Source: Spartinivicinus ruber
Lineage (GTDB): Bacteria; Pseudomonadota; Gammaproteobacteria; Pseudomonadales; Zooshikellaceae
NCBI RefSeq assembly: GCF_011009015.1
Contig: NZ_CP048881.1
Coordinates: forward strand, 18,465 to 82,464
DNA length: 64,000 nt
Reading direction: 5' to 3'
The notes under the pieces were generated by a model. The model worked only from the letters and a program-made list of their open reading frames with translations. It had not been told where the DNA came from and searched no databases. This document shows positions 36,580 to 44,832 of the stretch, piece by piece (the stretch's first letter is position 1; every line of letters starts with the position of its first letter). Made by a program: the position numbers and the translations under genes.

Positions 36580-39156
36580 ATGTCTCAATCCAGTTATTCC
36601 ATTGCTATCGAAGCGGTAGACCGCTTCAGTGGTCCAGTTCGCTCGTTTAACCGGGTAAATCATGCGCTAACGCAAGGGCTAACCGATCAACGTCAGGCAC
36701 TTGGTAGACTGCAACTGTTGCAGCGAGACATCGGCAGTTTGCAGCGACAGCAAACCGCCTTACAAGGCGTCAGGCGTCGTCTACAAGATGCGCGTGAACA
36801 GCAGGATTTACTGAGGGCTGCCATGGATCGGGCGGCTCAACCCACGGCCCAGCTCACACGACAGTTTGATCGAGCACAACGCGCGGTTAGGGATTTAGAA
36901 GCCGCTGAGCGACAGCAACACCATCGGTTACGCACCCTAACCAGTCAATTAAGTACGGCAGGTGTCGAAACCAACGATTTAACCCGTGCACAAGCACGCC
37001 TACAAAGCGTAACAGAACAAGCTAACCGAGCGTTAGCGCAACAACGAGAAAGCTTACAGCGGCTCTCAGAAGCCGAAAGGAGGGTAGAACAAAATAGAGC
37101 GCGTGGCGCTGAATTACGCGGACAATTATTAACCGCTGGGCTAGCGGCTGCCCCGTTAGCTGTCCCTATAAAGCAGGCGGTGTCTTTTGAAAGCTCGATG
37201 GCGGATGTGTTTAAAGTGGTTGATTTTAAAGGCTCTGAAGCGGAGCAAAATCAACAACGGGAGAAAATGCAGCAGGACATACTGAAAATGTCCACCAATA
37301 TGCCCATTGCGGCATCGGGTATTGCGGAAATTGTCGCAGCGGCGGGGCAATCCGGGGTTGCCAAGGATGAACTACTAGGCTTTGCCGAAAGTGCCGCCAA
37401 AATGTCCGTGGCGTTTGATATTTCAGCCGATGAAGCCGGTAAAACCATGGCGGCCTGGCGGGCAGGGATGAACTTAAGCCAACAAGAAGCGGTTGCCCTG
37501 GCCAACACCACCAATTTTTTAAGTAATAATATGAACGCCACTGCCGCCGATATTTCGGAAGTATTAAGGCGTAGCGGGGGGATTGCCAAAGGCTCTGGAT
37601 TTAATGAAACCCAGGCAGCGAGTTTTACCGCCGCGTTATTATCAGCGGGTGATGCCCCAGACGTGGCGGCGACGGCTTTTAAAAATATTGCAGGTGCCAT
37701 GACCAAAGGAAATGCGGCTACTGGCGGGCAAAAAGAAGCCTGGCAACAGCTGGGCTTTAATCCCGAACAAGTTGCATTGGAAATGCAGCAAAATGCACCT
37801 GAAATGTTGCTTAAGGTGTTTGAGCGGTTTAAAGAAGTTCCCAAAGAACAGCAAAGCGCCTTAATCAGTAAATTATTTGGGGAAGAAGCCAAAGGCCCTG
37901 TTTCTGCCTTAATTGGCAACATGGACAACCTGAAAAAATCGTTTTTATTAACTAATCAAAGCGCGAAAAGCTTAGGCAGTTCCGCCGAGCGATTGCGGAT
38001 TTTAGGCGATGCCGCTAATAAATTGGATGAGCGCGGCGACTCAATGCAGTTAGAGTATGAGTCCAGAAAAGCGACCACCGAAAATAATTTTATTGAGTTA
38101 GGCAATAGTTTTAACCGACTGCAAATTATTTTAGGGCAGGAATTATTGCCCGTCGTTAACCGCATCATTGAGCCATTAAAAAGCGGTTTAAACTGGCTGT
38201 CAGATTGGTTATCTGCCAGTAAAGAAGCCGGTTCAGCCATGCCAACCATTATAGCGTTTGGTGCGGCCATTGCAGCCATTGCCCCGGCTTTACTGGTCGG
38301 TGGTCGGTTAATACGACATTTCTTTCGTAGTATTTCCGATCAAAACCGATTATCTCGCGCCCGACTTGATGCCAACACCCGTAATACAGCCCTGGCTGCA
38401 ACCCGAGCGGCGACAGCGGTGCAGGGTTTAAATACGCAACTCAATAGTTTGGCAGGCGGCAGAGGGGGCGGGCGCAACGGAACCCGTCGTACGACGGGTG
38501 CTGAATCTAGTCGTTTAGGTCGGCGTGGTGGCCGATTGGGTGGGCTATTAGCGGGTGGTGCCATGCTGTTGGGTACTGCGGGTGCCAGTGAAATGACAAC
38601 AGAGGCTGTCATGAATCAGGGGCAACCAGAAGCGTCTGAAACAAGTGCAACTGAGTTGACGACCAGTGTTGGTGAAGTTCTTGGCGGCATGGGTGGTGCT
38701 TGGGCAGGTGCAGCAGCCGGCGCGGCTATTGGTTCGGTAATACCTGTCGTGGGTACCGCTATTGGTGGTGCGATCGGGGGTATTTTAGGCAGCATGGCCG
38801 GTACCGAATTAGGTGGTGATGTTGGCGAGTGGGTAGGGGGTTTAATTGATGGTGATGAAGAAGAAGCCATCGAGGGCGAAGAGGAAAAAGGCTGGTTTAG
38901 TCGTCTTTTTAGTGATGATGAAAAACTGGAAGACCCGCCGAAGCTTGAACAAATCGCTAATAATCAACAAACCCAGCAAACCATTCATTTTGCGCCCACA
39001 CTGCAACTGCCGCAATCCTCGGGCAGCCCACAAGCCGATAAAAATTATTTGGATATGATTTGGCAAGAATTAAAAGCCAAATTTGAAGCAGAAATGCCAG
39101 CTATGGCAAGCGAATTAAATACACATCACTCACTCAGGGATAGGGCGGATATATGA
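36580..39156 (+). CDS. Tape measure protein (gpT), module 2
   Basis: An 858-residue tape measure: coiled coil at residues 1-195, a TMP core (FESSMADVFKVVDFKG, GIAEIVAAAGQSGVAKDELL), a hydrophobic helix near residues 555-580 and a glycine-rich segment near 690-750 (GGAIGGILGSMAGTELGG). It overlaps gpU by four bases. Tail length would differ slightly from module 1. Confidence 0.9.
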   Translation: MSQSSYSIAIEAVDRFSGPVRSFNRVNHALTQGLTDQRQALGRLQLLQRDIGSLQRQQTALQGVRRRLQDAREQQDLLRAAMDRAAQPTAQLTRQFDRAQRAVRDLEAAERQQHHRLRTLTSQLSTAGVETNDLTRAQARLQSVTEQANRALAQQRESLQRLSEAERRVEQNRARGAELRGQLLTAGLAAAPLAVPIKQAVSFESSMADVFKVVDFKGSEAEQNQQREKMQQDILKMSTNMPIAASGIAEIVAAAGQSGVAKDELLGFAESAAKMSVAFDISADEAGKTMAAWRAGMNLSQQEAVALANTTNFLSNNMNATAADISEVLRRSGGIAKGSGFNETQAASFTAALLSAGDAPDVAATAFKNIAGAMTKGNAATGGQKEAWQQLGFNPEQVALEMQQNAPEMLLKVFERFKEVPKEQQSALISKLFGEEAKGPVSALIGNMDNLKKSFLLTNQSAKSLGSSAERLRILGDAANKLDERGDSMQLEYESRKATTENNFIELGNSFNRLQIILGQELLPVVNRIIEPLKSGLNWLSDWLSASKEAGSAMPTIIAFGAAIAAIAPALLVGGRLIRHFFRSISDQNRLSRARLDANTRNTALAATRAATAVQGLNTQLNSLAGGRGGGRNGTRRTTGAESSRLGRRGGRLGGLLAGGAMLLGTAGASEMTTEAVMNQGQPEASETSATELTTSVGEVLGGMGGAWAGAAAGAAIGSVIPVVGTAIGGAIGGILGSMAGTELGGDVGEWVGGLIDGDEEEAIEGEEEKGWFSRLFSDDEKLEDPPKLEQIANNQQTQQTIHFAPTLQLPQSSGSPQADKNYLDMIWQELKAKFEAEMPAMASELNTHHSLRDRADI

Positions 39157-39533
39157 GACAACAATTAGCCCTATCCGATTTTATTTTTTCGGTTGCCAAT
39201 GACAATGCCTACCAGCAGCTAACCCGCGAGTCGGGTGGGGGCTGGACCAATGTCGAGCGGTTTGGGCAAAAGCCTTTAAGTCAGTTTACAGGCTTGCCTT
39301 TGCAGACGATTAGCTTAAATGGTCAGGTGTTTGGTTCTGATGGTGTACAGCAAATGCATTATTTAAGAGCCATGCAAGCCGAAGGCAAGCCTTATCAGTT
39401 AATGGATTTTAACGGTAATGATTTAGGCCAATGGAAAATAATGAATATTCAAGAACAGCAAAAATATGTGATTGATGACGGTAAACCGATGGTTATTGAA
39501 TTTACGCTAGCACTGGAGGAATTTGCAAACTAA
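39153..39533 (+). CDS. Tail protein gpU, module 2
   Basis: A 126-residue gpU with LALSDFIFSVANDNAYQQL and GGGWTNVERFGQKPLSQF. It overlaps the tape measure by four bases and gpX by one. Confidence 0.9.
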   Translation: MRQQLALSDFIFSVANDNAYQQLTRESGGGWTNVERFGQKPLSQFTGLPLQTISLNGQVFGSDGVQQMHYLRAMQAEGKPYQLMDFNGNDLGQWKIMNIQEQQKYVIDDGKPMVIEFTLALEEFAN

Positions 39534-39748
39534 TGGAAGTAAGAAGCATTGCTGGGGATACCGCCCTGGATGTGCTCTACAGGTACAGGCAAAGCGATGA
39601 TGATCCGTTAGAAAAACAGCTTTATCAGCTTAATCCACACCTGGTGTATCTCGGCCCCATTTTACCCGCTGGCACCGTTATTCAATTGCCACCAATTAAA
39701 CTTAATAAAGTTAATAAACTTAACAACGTGATTAAAGTATGGGACTAG
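39533..39748 (+). CDS. Tail protein gpX, module 2
   Basis: A 71-residue LysM-like gpX (GDTALDVLYRYRQSD, LNPHLVYLGPILPAGTVIQLP). It overlaps gpD by ten bases, the coupled arrangement that the cargo gene has broken in module 1. Confidence 0.88.
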   Translation: MEVRSIAGDTALDVLYRYRQSDDDPLEKQLYQLNPHLVYLGPILPAGTVIQLPPIKLNKVNKLNNVIKVWD

Positions 39749-40740
39749 GATATAAACCACAAGTCGTATTTAACGGAAGCCATTCAGGTTTAATTAATGA
39801 AAGGCTGGTTAAATGGGAATATGTTGATTTTTCTGGCAATGAAACGGACAGACTAACAGCGGTGCTTGATGTGACTGGCATTGAGGGCATACCCAAAGAA
39901 GGCAGTAAAATTAGCCTACAGCTGGGGTATAGCGATACTGGTCTGGTTAGTAAGGGTGAGTTTACGATTACCGGCATTAAGCCCCAGTTGCAGCCCAGGC
40001 AGATTACAATTACAGGCAGTGCGGCGCCGTTTCAAGTTGACGATAAAAGCGCGTTTCGATTACGTAAAAGTAGGAGTTTTGAAAATGTTGGATTAGGGGA
40101 ATTATTTAAAGCGGTTGTTGCACCCCATGGCTTTAGCCCACGAATAGACCCAGAATTAGAGTGCTTAATAGTTTCGCATGTTGATCAAAAACAGGAAACA
40201 GATAGCTCATTTTTAACAAGATTGGCAAATCAATATGATGCGGTTTGTAAGCCGGTAGATGACTTATATGTATTGGCCAGACGGGGCAGAGTGAAAGCTA
40301 TTTCAGGGCAGGCATTGCCGCCGGTAGCCGTGGATTTACCCGCCAATAATACAGGTGCAGCCATGGTCAATGGCTCTGTAAACCTACCAAGCCGAACCAC
40401 ATTTAAAGGCGTTCGGGCGTATTATTGGGATAAGGAAAAAGCCAAGCAAATTGAAATTAAAGTGGGTACGGATTCGTTTAGGCGGCTACCCAATCCTTAC
40501 AATACAGCGGCTGAAGCACAAGCTGCATGTGAACATGAGTTAAGACGGTTAGCCCGCGTTGGCTCAACCATTAATTTAACGTTGCCCGGTGATCCGAATT
40601 TAGTGGCAGAAGGATTATTAACATTATCTGATAGTTTTCCGGCAGTCATGATAGGCACCTGGTCAATCGATCGAGTACGACATTACGGGGATAAACAAGG
40701 GGGGTATCGGTGTGATTTACAGGCAACGAAACCGCTGTAA
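39739..40740 (+). CDS. Late control/tail hub protein gpD, module 2
   Basis: A 333-residue gpD. Typical segments are FTITGIKPQLQPRQITITG, LIVSHVDQKQETDSSFLTRLANQYDAVCKP and the C-terminal GTWSIDRVRHYGDKQGGYRCDL. ATG 39739 lies within gpX. This is the last gene of module 2. Confidence 0.9.
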   Translation: MGLGYKPQVVFNGSHSGLINERLVKWEYVDFSGNETDRLTAVLDVTGIEGIPKEGSKISLQLGYSDTGLVSKGEFTITGIKPQLQPRQITITGSAAPFQVDDKSAFRLRKSRSFENVGLGELFKAVVAPHGFSPRIDPELECLIVSHVDQKQETDSSFLTRLANQYDAVCKPVDDLYVLARRGRVKAISGQALPPVAVDLPANNTGAAMVNGSVNLPSRTTFKGVRAYYWDKEKAKQIEIKVGTDSFRRLPNPYNTAAEAQAACEHELRRLARVGSTINLTLPGDPNLVAEGLLTLSDSFPAVMIGTWSIDRVRHYGDKQGGYRCDLQATKPL

Positions 40741-40804
40741 ATTGAAAACAAAATACGATAACTGTGTTATTTTTATTTAAATTCAAATTAATTGATATAA
40801 AATA

Positions 40805-40832
40805 TTGACACGTGTCTCAAAATAATTAGAAT
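40805..40832 (+). promoter_or_regulatory. Strong sigma70-type promoter with an overlapping 10-bp palindrome
   Basis: TTGACA (40805-40810), 16 bases, TAGAAT (40827-40832): the same hexamers and spacing as the MFS promoter. The palindrome GACACGTGTC (40807-40816) overlaps the -35 and would suit a repressor operator. Downstream within 30 bases is the inverted repeat CCTGCACA/TGTGCAGG (40836-40861). Confidence 0.6.
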
Positions 40833-40835
40833 CGC

Positions 40836-40861
40836 CCTGCACATTCGTACCACTGTGCAGG
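40836..40861 (+). promoter_or_regulatory. Hairpin near the 5' end of the transcript from 40805
   Basis: CCTGCACA and TGTGCAGG form a perfect 8-bp stem with a ten-base loop, just after the expected transcription start. No T tract follows, so it is more likely a 5' RNA structure or operator than a terminator. Confidence 0.45.
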
Positions 40862-40879
40862 TATGAATGTAGGTAGGCT

Positions 40880-41050
40880 ATGGATAGACTAAAACAAAAA
40901 AGAATCTCACGCTTCTTTGTTCCAGCTAGTCAAATTTATTTCACCCACCTATTAATTGAACCATGTGCAACGCTTGATAGGAGCACACATGCAAAACCTA
41001 CTATAACTTGGGTTTTAATCCTGCATTCTTGCGTGATTAAGCCCGATTAA
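40880..41050 (+). CDS. Possible 56-residue protein downstream of the 40805 promoter
   Basis: An open frame from ATG 40880 to TAA 41048-41050 begins MDRLKQKRISRFFVPASQ. AGGTAGG lies close upstream of the ATG, but spacing is poor. The product has no recognised family. The only support is that it is the first frame after a good promoter and hairpin; the transcript may instead be a noncoding RNA. The stop lies inside an inverted repeat. Confidence 0.3.
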   Translation: MDRLKQKRISRFFVPASQIYFTHLLIEPCATLDRSTHAKPTITWVLILHSCVIKPD

Positions 41051-41055
41051 TCACG
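41032..41055. repeat. 9-bp inverted repeat CGTGATTAA/TTAATCACG
   Basis: Perfect 9-bp arms separated by six bases, 24 bases in all, at the end of the 40805 transcript unit. The region just after also contains TTAATTGATCATT. It could be a terminator without a T tract or a protein-binding site. Confidence 0.5.
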
Positions 41056-41155
41056 GTCATTAATTGATCATTACCAGTGACTGATCGAACAGTCTTTGTT
41101 CGTAGGATCAGTGCGTTTAAAAAATGTTCAAGGCAAGGGATTTACAGTAAAAAAG

Positions 41156-41186
41156 CTGTATGCATATACAGTGTTTTTGTTATAAT
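41156..41186 (+). promoter_or_regulatory. SOS-type promoter: LexA box CTGTATGCATATACAG plus TATAAT
   Basis: CTGTATGCATATACAG (41156-41171) fits the CTGT-N8-ACAG LexA consensus and matches 14 of 16 bases of the ideal CTGTATATATATACAG. A perfect TATAAT lies ten bases later (41181-41186), so the box covers the -35 position. LexA would repress the small gene at 41233 until DNA damage. Confidence 0.75.
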
Positions 41187-41232
41187 GCCTGACCAATTTT
41201 GAGGCCGCTAATGCGGATTTGAATGATAGAGA

Positions 41233-41424
41233 ATGAGAGAAACAACTGTTGTTAAAGACAAAACACTAAAAACTACCCTTTACAAAGCCAATATTTTGCT
41301 TGGAAGGTATGCAGACTTTTTATTGGCTTGTGATGCCAAGAGTAATGAAGAAATTATCTGCGTACTACAGATGAGGGATAATATTGACTTGCTGTATAAA
41401 CAATATACAGCAACTGCCGGTTGA
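41233..41424 (+). CDS. SOS-controlled small protein of unknown function
   Basis: A 63-residue protein beginning MRETTVVKDKTLKTTLYKA, mixed helical, with two cysteines near its middle (LLACDAKSNEEIICV). No family recognised. It follows a LexA-box promoter by about 45 bases. In temperate phages, small SOS-induced proteins next to the control region act as antirepressors (phage 186 Tum is one example), and SOS-inhibition proteins occur on plasmids; either would fit. An ATG ten bases earlier gives only a ten-codon frame. Confidence 0.65.
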   Translation: MRETTVVKDKTLKTTLYKANILLGRYADFLLACDAKSNEEIICVLQMRDNIDLLYKQYTATAG

Positions 41425-41904
41425 AACAAAAGCTTTTATCTCTGCTTGATTGCCTGCTAACATTACCTGGATAACCCGCAATAGCATTAGTTTTTTATAG
41501 ATCAATGGGTTATAGTAAGACACTTTTTGTGTATAGAATGAACAAAAGTGGCGACAGTTGCAGTTTGGTTGTCACAAAAGAGTAAACAATTTAAGGGTTA
41601 ATTTATAGGCAGAAGCAAAACCTAAACCCCTAAAACCAGAAAACCCCAGTGCGTAGGAACACTAGGGTTTAATGGCTGAAGTGGTCATGCTCACGCATTT
41701 ACACAACGAATCTGGTAAATTCAAGTGTAATACGTGACCTGGCCTTTAGGCAAGCTTTGCTCGAAAAAAATGGCTAGGTTATGATGAATTTTATATTTTC
41801 CCCTCCAATACATAAGTACACGTATACCCCATACTCTGCGGCTCATAGGCGATTTATGTCTATTGGTCTGCGCTCAGTCACTTTATAAATTTTTTTTGTA
41901 AAGC
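41425..41904. other. 480-base leader region before rep; hairpin at 41641-41670
   Basis: No convincing gene is seen. An 11-bp stem with one mismatch (AAACCCCAGTG/CACTAGGGTTT, 41641-41670) is preceded on the plus side by repeats of AAACCCC/AAACC. Read on the minus strand it is followed by a T-rich tract, so it could end a leftward antisense RNA that controls rep, as in several plasmids. That is inference. The rep ATG is preceded by an AT-rich run with a poor ribosome site. Confidence 0.4.
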
Positions 41905-43299
41905 ATGGCTATGAGCGCGGCTTTAAGCTGCGAATACCACAGGACCGCCTACCCAGCAGACTTTTCACGGCTGTTAGGGATCGGGGAAGAGTCCTACTGT
42001 CGTTATCTATGGTCGCCACGCATTAAAGAAAAGGCATGGCAAGCTACAGGTACACGACAGTCAGGTAAGTCTGTTGTCTCGATTAAAGACTTTAAGCTAA
42101 AAGCGGAAGCGTATGTACCTGCTTTAGATAGCAAGCGTTGCTCGGTTGATTTGTTTATTTCCCCTAATCAGTTCTTTGATTGGCGGAATACTAAGCAGCT
42201 AGCCAGCTTACACGCTAATTGGCTCGAAATTGATACAAAAGGCCATGCAGTTCTTTCGGAAGCGGAAGAGCAAACCATCATTGCAGAAGTCTTTGCTCAG
42301 ATCGCACAAGCAGGTTTACCAGAACCAACAGGTTACATTTTATCCGGCACAGGCGGTATACACCTGTATTGGATTTATGCGGGTGTAGAAGCCTACAAGT
42401 GGCGTGTAGATATCTGGCGCAACATCACTACCAAGCTTGGTAAAGCTTTAACAGGTGGTGACTTGTGGCATGTTGATTGGGGGGCTAGCCGTGATCCAGC
42501 CCGTGTAATGCGGATGATAGGCACTTATCACGGCAAGACAGGCCGTCTTACTCAAGGCTATGTAGGTGGGCCTTTTTACTCATTTGCAAACTTAGCCCAG
42601 TTACTCAATGTGCCTTATAAGCAACCTGTTCAGGCAGCTGCAAGCAGTACAGTTGCTGTATTACCTAAGAAAAAGCCCTTAGTTGTAGTAAACCCTGGCG
42701 ATCAAAATAAAGTCTCTGGACGTCATACCATTGGCCAGTGGTGGGCAAAAATCTATTTTCATACGCTGAATCATTTGCGCAAGACGGGTGTTCCTGAAGG
42801 CAAGCGGGATAGTGCCGCCTTTATTTTGTATGTGGCTCTACGACACATGAAGCCAAGTGAAGAGGATGCTTTTAAAGCCATTCTAACGCTAAATGACGAG
42901 CTGATTAAATTACCCCAAGACCAGCTTATCAAGTACCTCAGTACTGCCCGTAAAACACACTACAAGTACCGTAAAGATAGCGTTGCTGATTATTTAGAGC
43001 GCTTATTAGGTATTGATAGCCGCTTTTTGTTTGAAAATGATAAAGCCCCACTAACACCTGAAGAAGTTAAACAAAGCCAATCTGTAGCAGCCCAAACAAC
43101 CGCGCAAACACGACGTACACAAACGCTATCGCAGCTAATGCAAGCAGCTAAGCAACTTGTGGAGGCAGGCTTAAATGCCACACAAACAGCCGTTGCAGGA
43201 TTAGCAGGCAAGTCAGTTCGTACCGTTAAGCGCTACTGGAGTGAAATTACACAAGAAAAAGGGGTCATTAGGTCTGCTTCTATATATTCCCCCCCTTAG
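41905..43299 (+). CDS. Plasmid-type replication protein with archaeo-eukaryotic primase (AEP) domain
   Basis: The 464-residue protein shows the three AEP primase-polymerase motifs: acidic NWLEIDTKGH, SGTGGIHLYW (the SxH-type motif) and DWGASRDPARVMRMIGTYHG. A helical middle part follows, then a C-terminal helix-turn-helix (NATQTAVAGLAGKSVRTVKRYW) able to bind origin repeats. Such Reps initiate plasmid or phage-plasmid replication. A second ATG two codons later is possible. A DnaA box lies in the gap downstream. This gene is the main evidence for an independent replicon. Confidence 0.8.
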   Translation: MAMSAALSCEYHRTAYPADFSRLLGIGEESYCRYLWSPRIKEKAWQATGTRQSGKSVVSIKDFKLKAEAYVPALDSKRCSVDLFISPNQFFDWRNTKQLASLHANWLEIDTKGHAVLSEAEEQTIIAEVFAQIAQAGLPEPTGYILSGTGGIHLYWIYAGVEAYKWRVDIWRNITTKLGKALTGGDLWHVDWGASRDPARVMRMIGTYHGKTGRLTQGYVGGPFYSFANLAQLLNVPYKQPVQAAASSTVAVLPKKKPLVVVNPGDQNKVSGRHTIGQWWAKIYFHTLNHLRKTGVPEGKRDSAAFILYVALRHMKPSEEDAFKAILTLNDELIKLPQDQLIKYLSTARKTHYKYRKDSVADYLERLLGIDSRFLFENDKAPLTPEEVKQSQSVAAQTTAQTRRTQTLSQLMQAAKQLVEAGLNATQTAVAGLAGKSVRTVKRYWSEITQEKGVIRSASIYSPP

Positions 43300-43719
43300 A
43301 AATATGGCCCCTTCTTGTTATTTCCTTGATAAACATAGGTGCTTTCTTTTGTTGTGTCGGGATTTGTTATTAAGGATTGTTGGAGTTAGGTGGGCAGAGT
43401 GAGTGAAAGTTGTGGGTAAGCTTTGGGCAGTCTTTAGCTGTCCTAGCTTATCCATCAGCTTTTACCACGGCTTGCTGTCCACCGTAAGTGAGGCACTTTG
43501 TTTGTCTGAACATTGGTGTAGTTGATGCGGGGAGCAAATTTCAGAGAAAGAGGGATGCAGTTATACATAAACCTAAATCATCATTGATATAAACCAACAG
43601 ATTAGCTTTTATCCACAAAAACAGGGGATAAGGCTGTTGATACTGGTTTCACAACTAGCTAAACGTGAAAAGAATTGAGCTTTAGCAATATGCTAATATA
43701 AGCGTCTATTTAATGTTCA
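43300..43719. promoter_or_regulatory. Candidate replication origin region with DnaA box
   Basis: A 420-base gap without a gene. It contains an exact DnaA box, TTATCCACA, at 43609-43617, which with a nearby GGATAA forms an inverted repeat. Weaker boxes TTATCCATC (about 43444) and TTATACATA (43561-43569) are present, and AT content rises toward 43719. The region directly follows the primase-like rep gene. No clear iteron array was found here by eye. Confidence 0.5.
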
Positions 43720-43737
43720 ATGGATGGAGTTTACTTG

Positions 43738-44352
43738 ATGTTAAAGCAATGTTTGATTGGAATAACATTGTATTCTTTCTCTGCTTTTAGCTGTTCTGCT
43801 GATTCAGTAAAAGAAGAAGTAAGGCCAGAGGCTTTTTGCTATAAACCAATTTGTGAAAAAGTCGCAAAAGTCGCAGAGTGGCCTGATAAGGGGAAAATTG
43901 ATGGGGTTACACTGGGTTCTTATCATTTTACATTCATTGTTCCTGCTCCAGACAACGCTATTAGGGCAGTAGGTACAGAAGGAGCTGGAATCGTTTATAA
44001 AGACGGAAAACGACTTAGCTTTAATGTTTCTGAAGGTCCAGATAATTTAACAAGTGCTTTAGACTATACATTCTCAACATCTGTTAAAGACCTGCCAAAA
44101 CAGCTACCAGTCAACATATCCGCTGCTAGTATTTTATACAACATAAAAAGTATGTTTGCTGCTGACTCACAGCTAAAAAAATATCAAAAAGAGAACTGGA
44201 TAGTATACGCTGGGCTTAGCTCTGAAGTGACTTCATTGGTGATTGCCAATAAAAAATATAGTCACCAGGTTTTATTTTTAAGGCTAAAAAATGGCGCAGA
44301 AAATTACTTAAATCAGATATTAAATTCTCTTGAATTAGACAAGGTGCACTAA
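43738..44352 (+). CDS. Exported protein of unknown function
   Basis: ATG 43738 has GGAG eight bases upstream and gives a 204-residue product with a signal peptide (MLKQCLIGITLYSFSAFSC). The mature part begins with a cysteine pair (AFCYKPICEKV) and is beta-rich with charged loops. AFSC is a poor lipobox, so a soluble periplasmic or secreted protein is more likely. It is followed by one base and then a small gene, forming a two-gene unit. No family recognised. Confidence 0.7.
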   Translation: MLKQCLIGITLYSFSAFSCSADSVKEEVRPEAFCYKPICEKVAKVAEWPDKGKIDGVTLGSYHFTFIVPAPDNAIRAVGTEGAGIVYKDGKRLSFNVSEGPDNLTSALDYTFSTSVKDLPKQLPVNISAASILYNIKSMFAADSQLKKYQKENWIVYAGLSSEVTSLVIANKKYSHQVLFLRLKNGAENYLNQILNSLELDKVH

Positions 44353-44353
44353 C

Positions 44354-44704
44354 ATGCCTGCATTGCTTCAAACGGATAAAGAAAATATATCAAGAATTTT
44401 GAAGGTTATTCTTGATGTTAATGTTCCTCCAGCGAATGTGAATGAGCAGGTAGTAAAGTTAACAGAAGATGCCTTAATTAAATTGCAGAGCTGTTCTGCC
44501 AAAACTCATGCATTGGGTACAGTATTACAATGCATACCTAAAAGCCCTAATGTTTATGGGTGGCTAGCATCTTGCGGTACAGCAGCAGCTACAAGACATG
44601 CTCTAGAAAGTAATCCATCAGAATTTAAGGCCAGCATGGCATGTATGAATGGCATGTCTCAACTAAAACGGGCTATAGAACTAGCAGGTATTGGAATTTT
44701 CTAG
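44354..44704 (+). CDS. Small helical protein paired with the exported protein
   Basis: A 116-residue product without signal peptide (MPALLQTDKENISRILKVI), helical, with a cysteine-containing core (LQSCSAKTHALGTVLQCIP, SCGTAAATRHAL, MACMNGM). The start is one base after the upstream stop, so translation is coupled. An exported protein plus small cytoplasmic partner recalls effector-immunity or secretion-chaperone pairs, but nothing in the sequence proves either. Confidence 0.65.
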   Translation: MPALLQTDKENISRILKVILDVNVPPANVNEQVVKLTEDALIKLQSCSAKTHALGTVLQCIPKSPNVYGWLASCGTAAATRHALESNPSEFKASMACMNGMSQLKRAIELAGIGIF

Positions 44705-44832
44705 TCTATTTGATAAGGGTTCGGCTGGAGTGATCTAGCCGTTCTACTCTCCCATATCACCTACTGGCTAATCCTGTTGTGTAGCAAAATCTTAAGTGAC
44801 TTATTTTGCGTACAAATTCGATAATATTTTAT

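Noticed and set aside
37251..37928. 225-codon reverse frame inside the second tape measure gene
   Set aside because: Same reason: it is an antisense shadow of a supported gene with Ala/Ser-rich composition.
11416..40740. R-type tailocin (headless particle) interpretation
   Set aside because: Both modules contain major capsid genes and module 1 has terminase and portal, so these are phage-type virion clusters.
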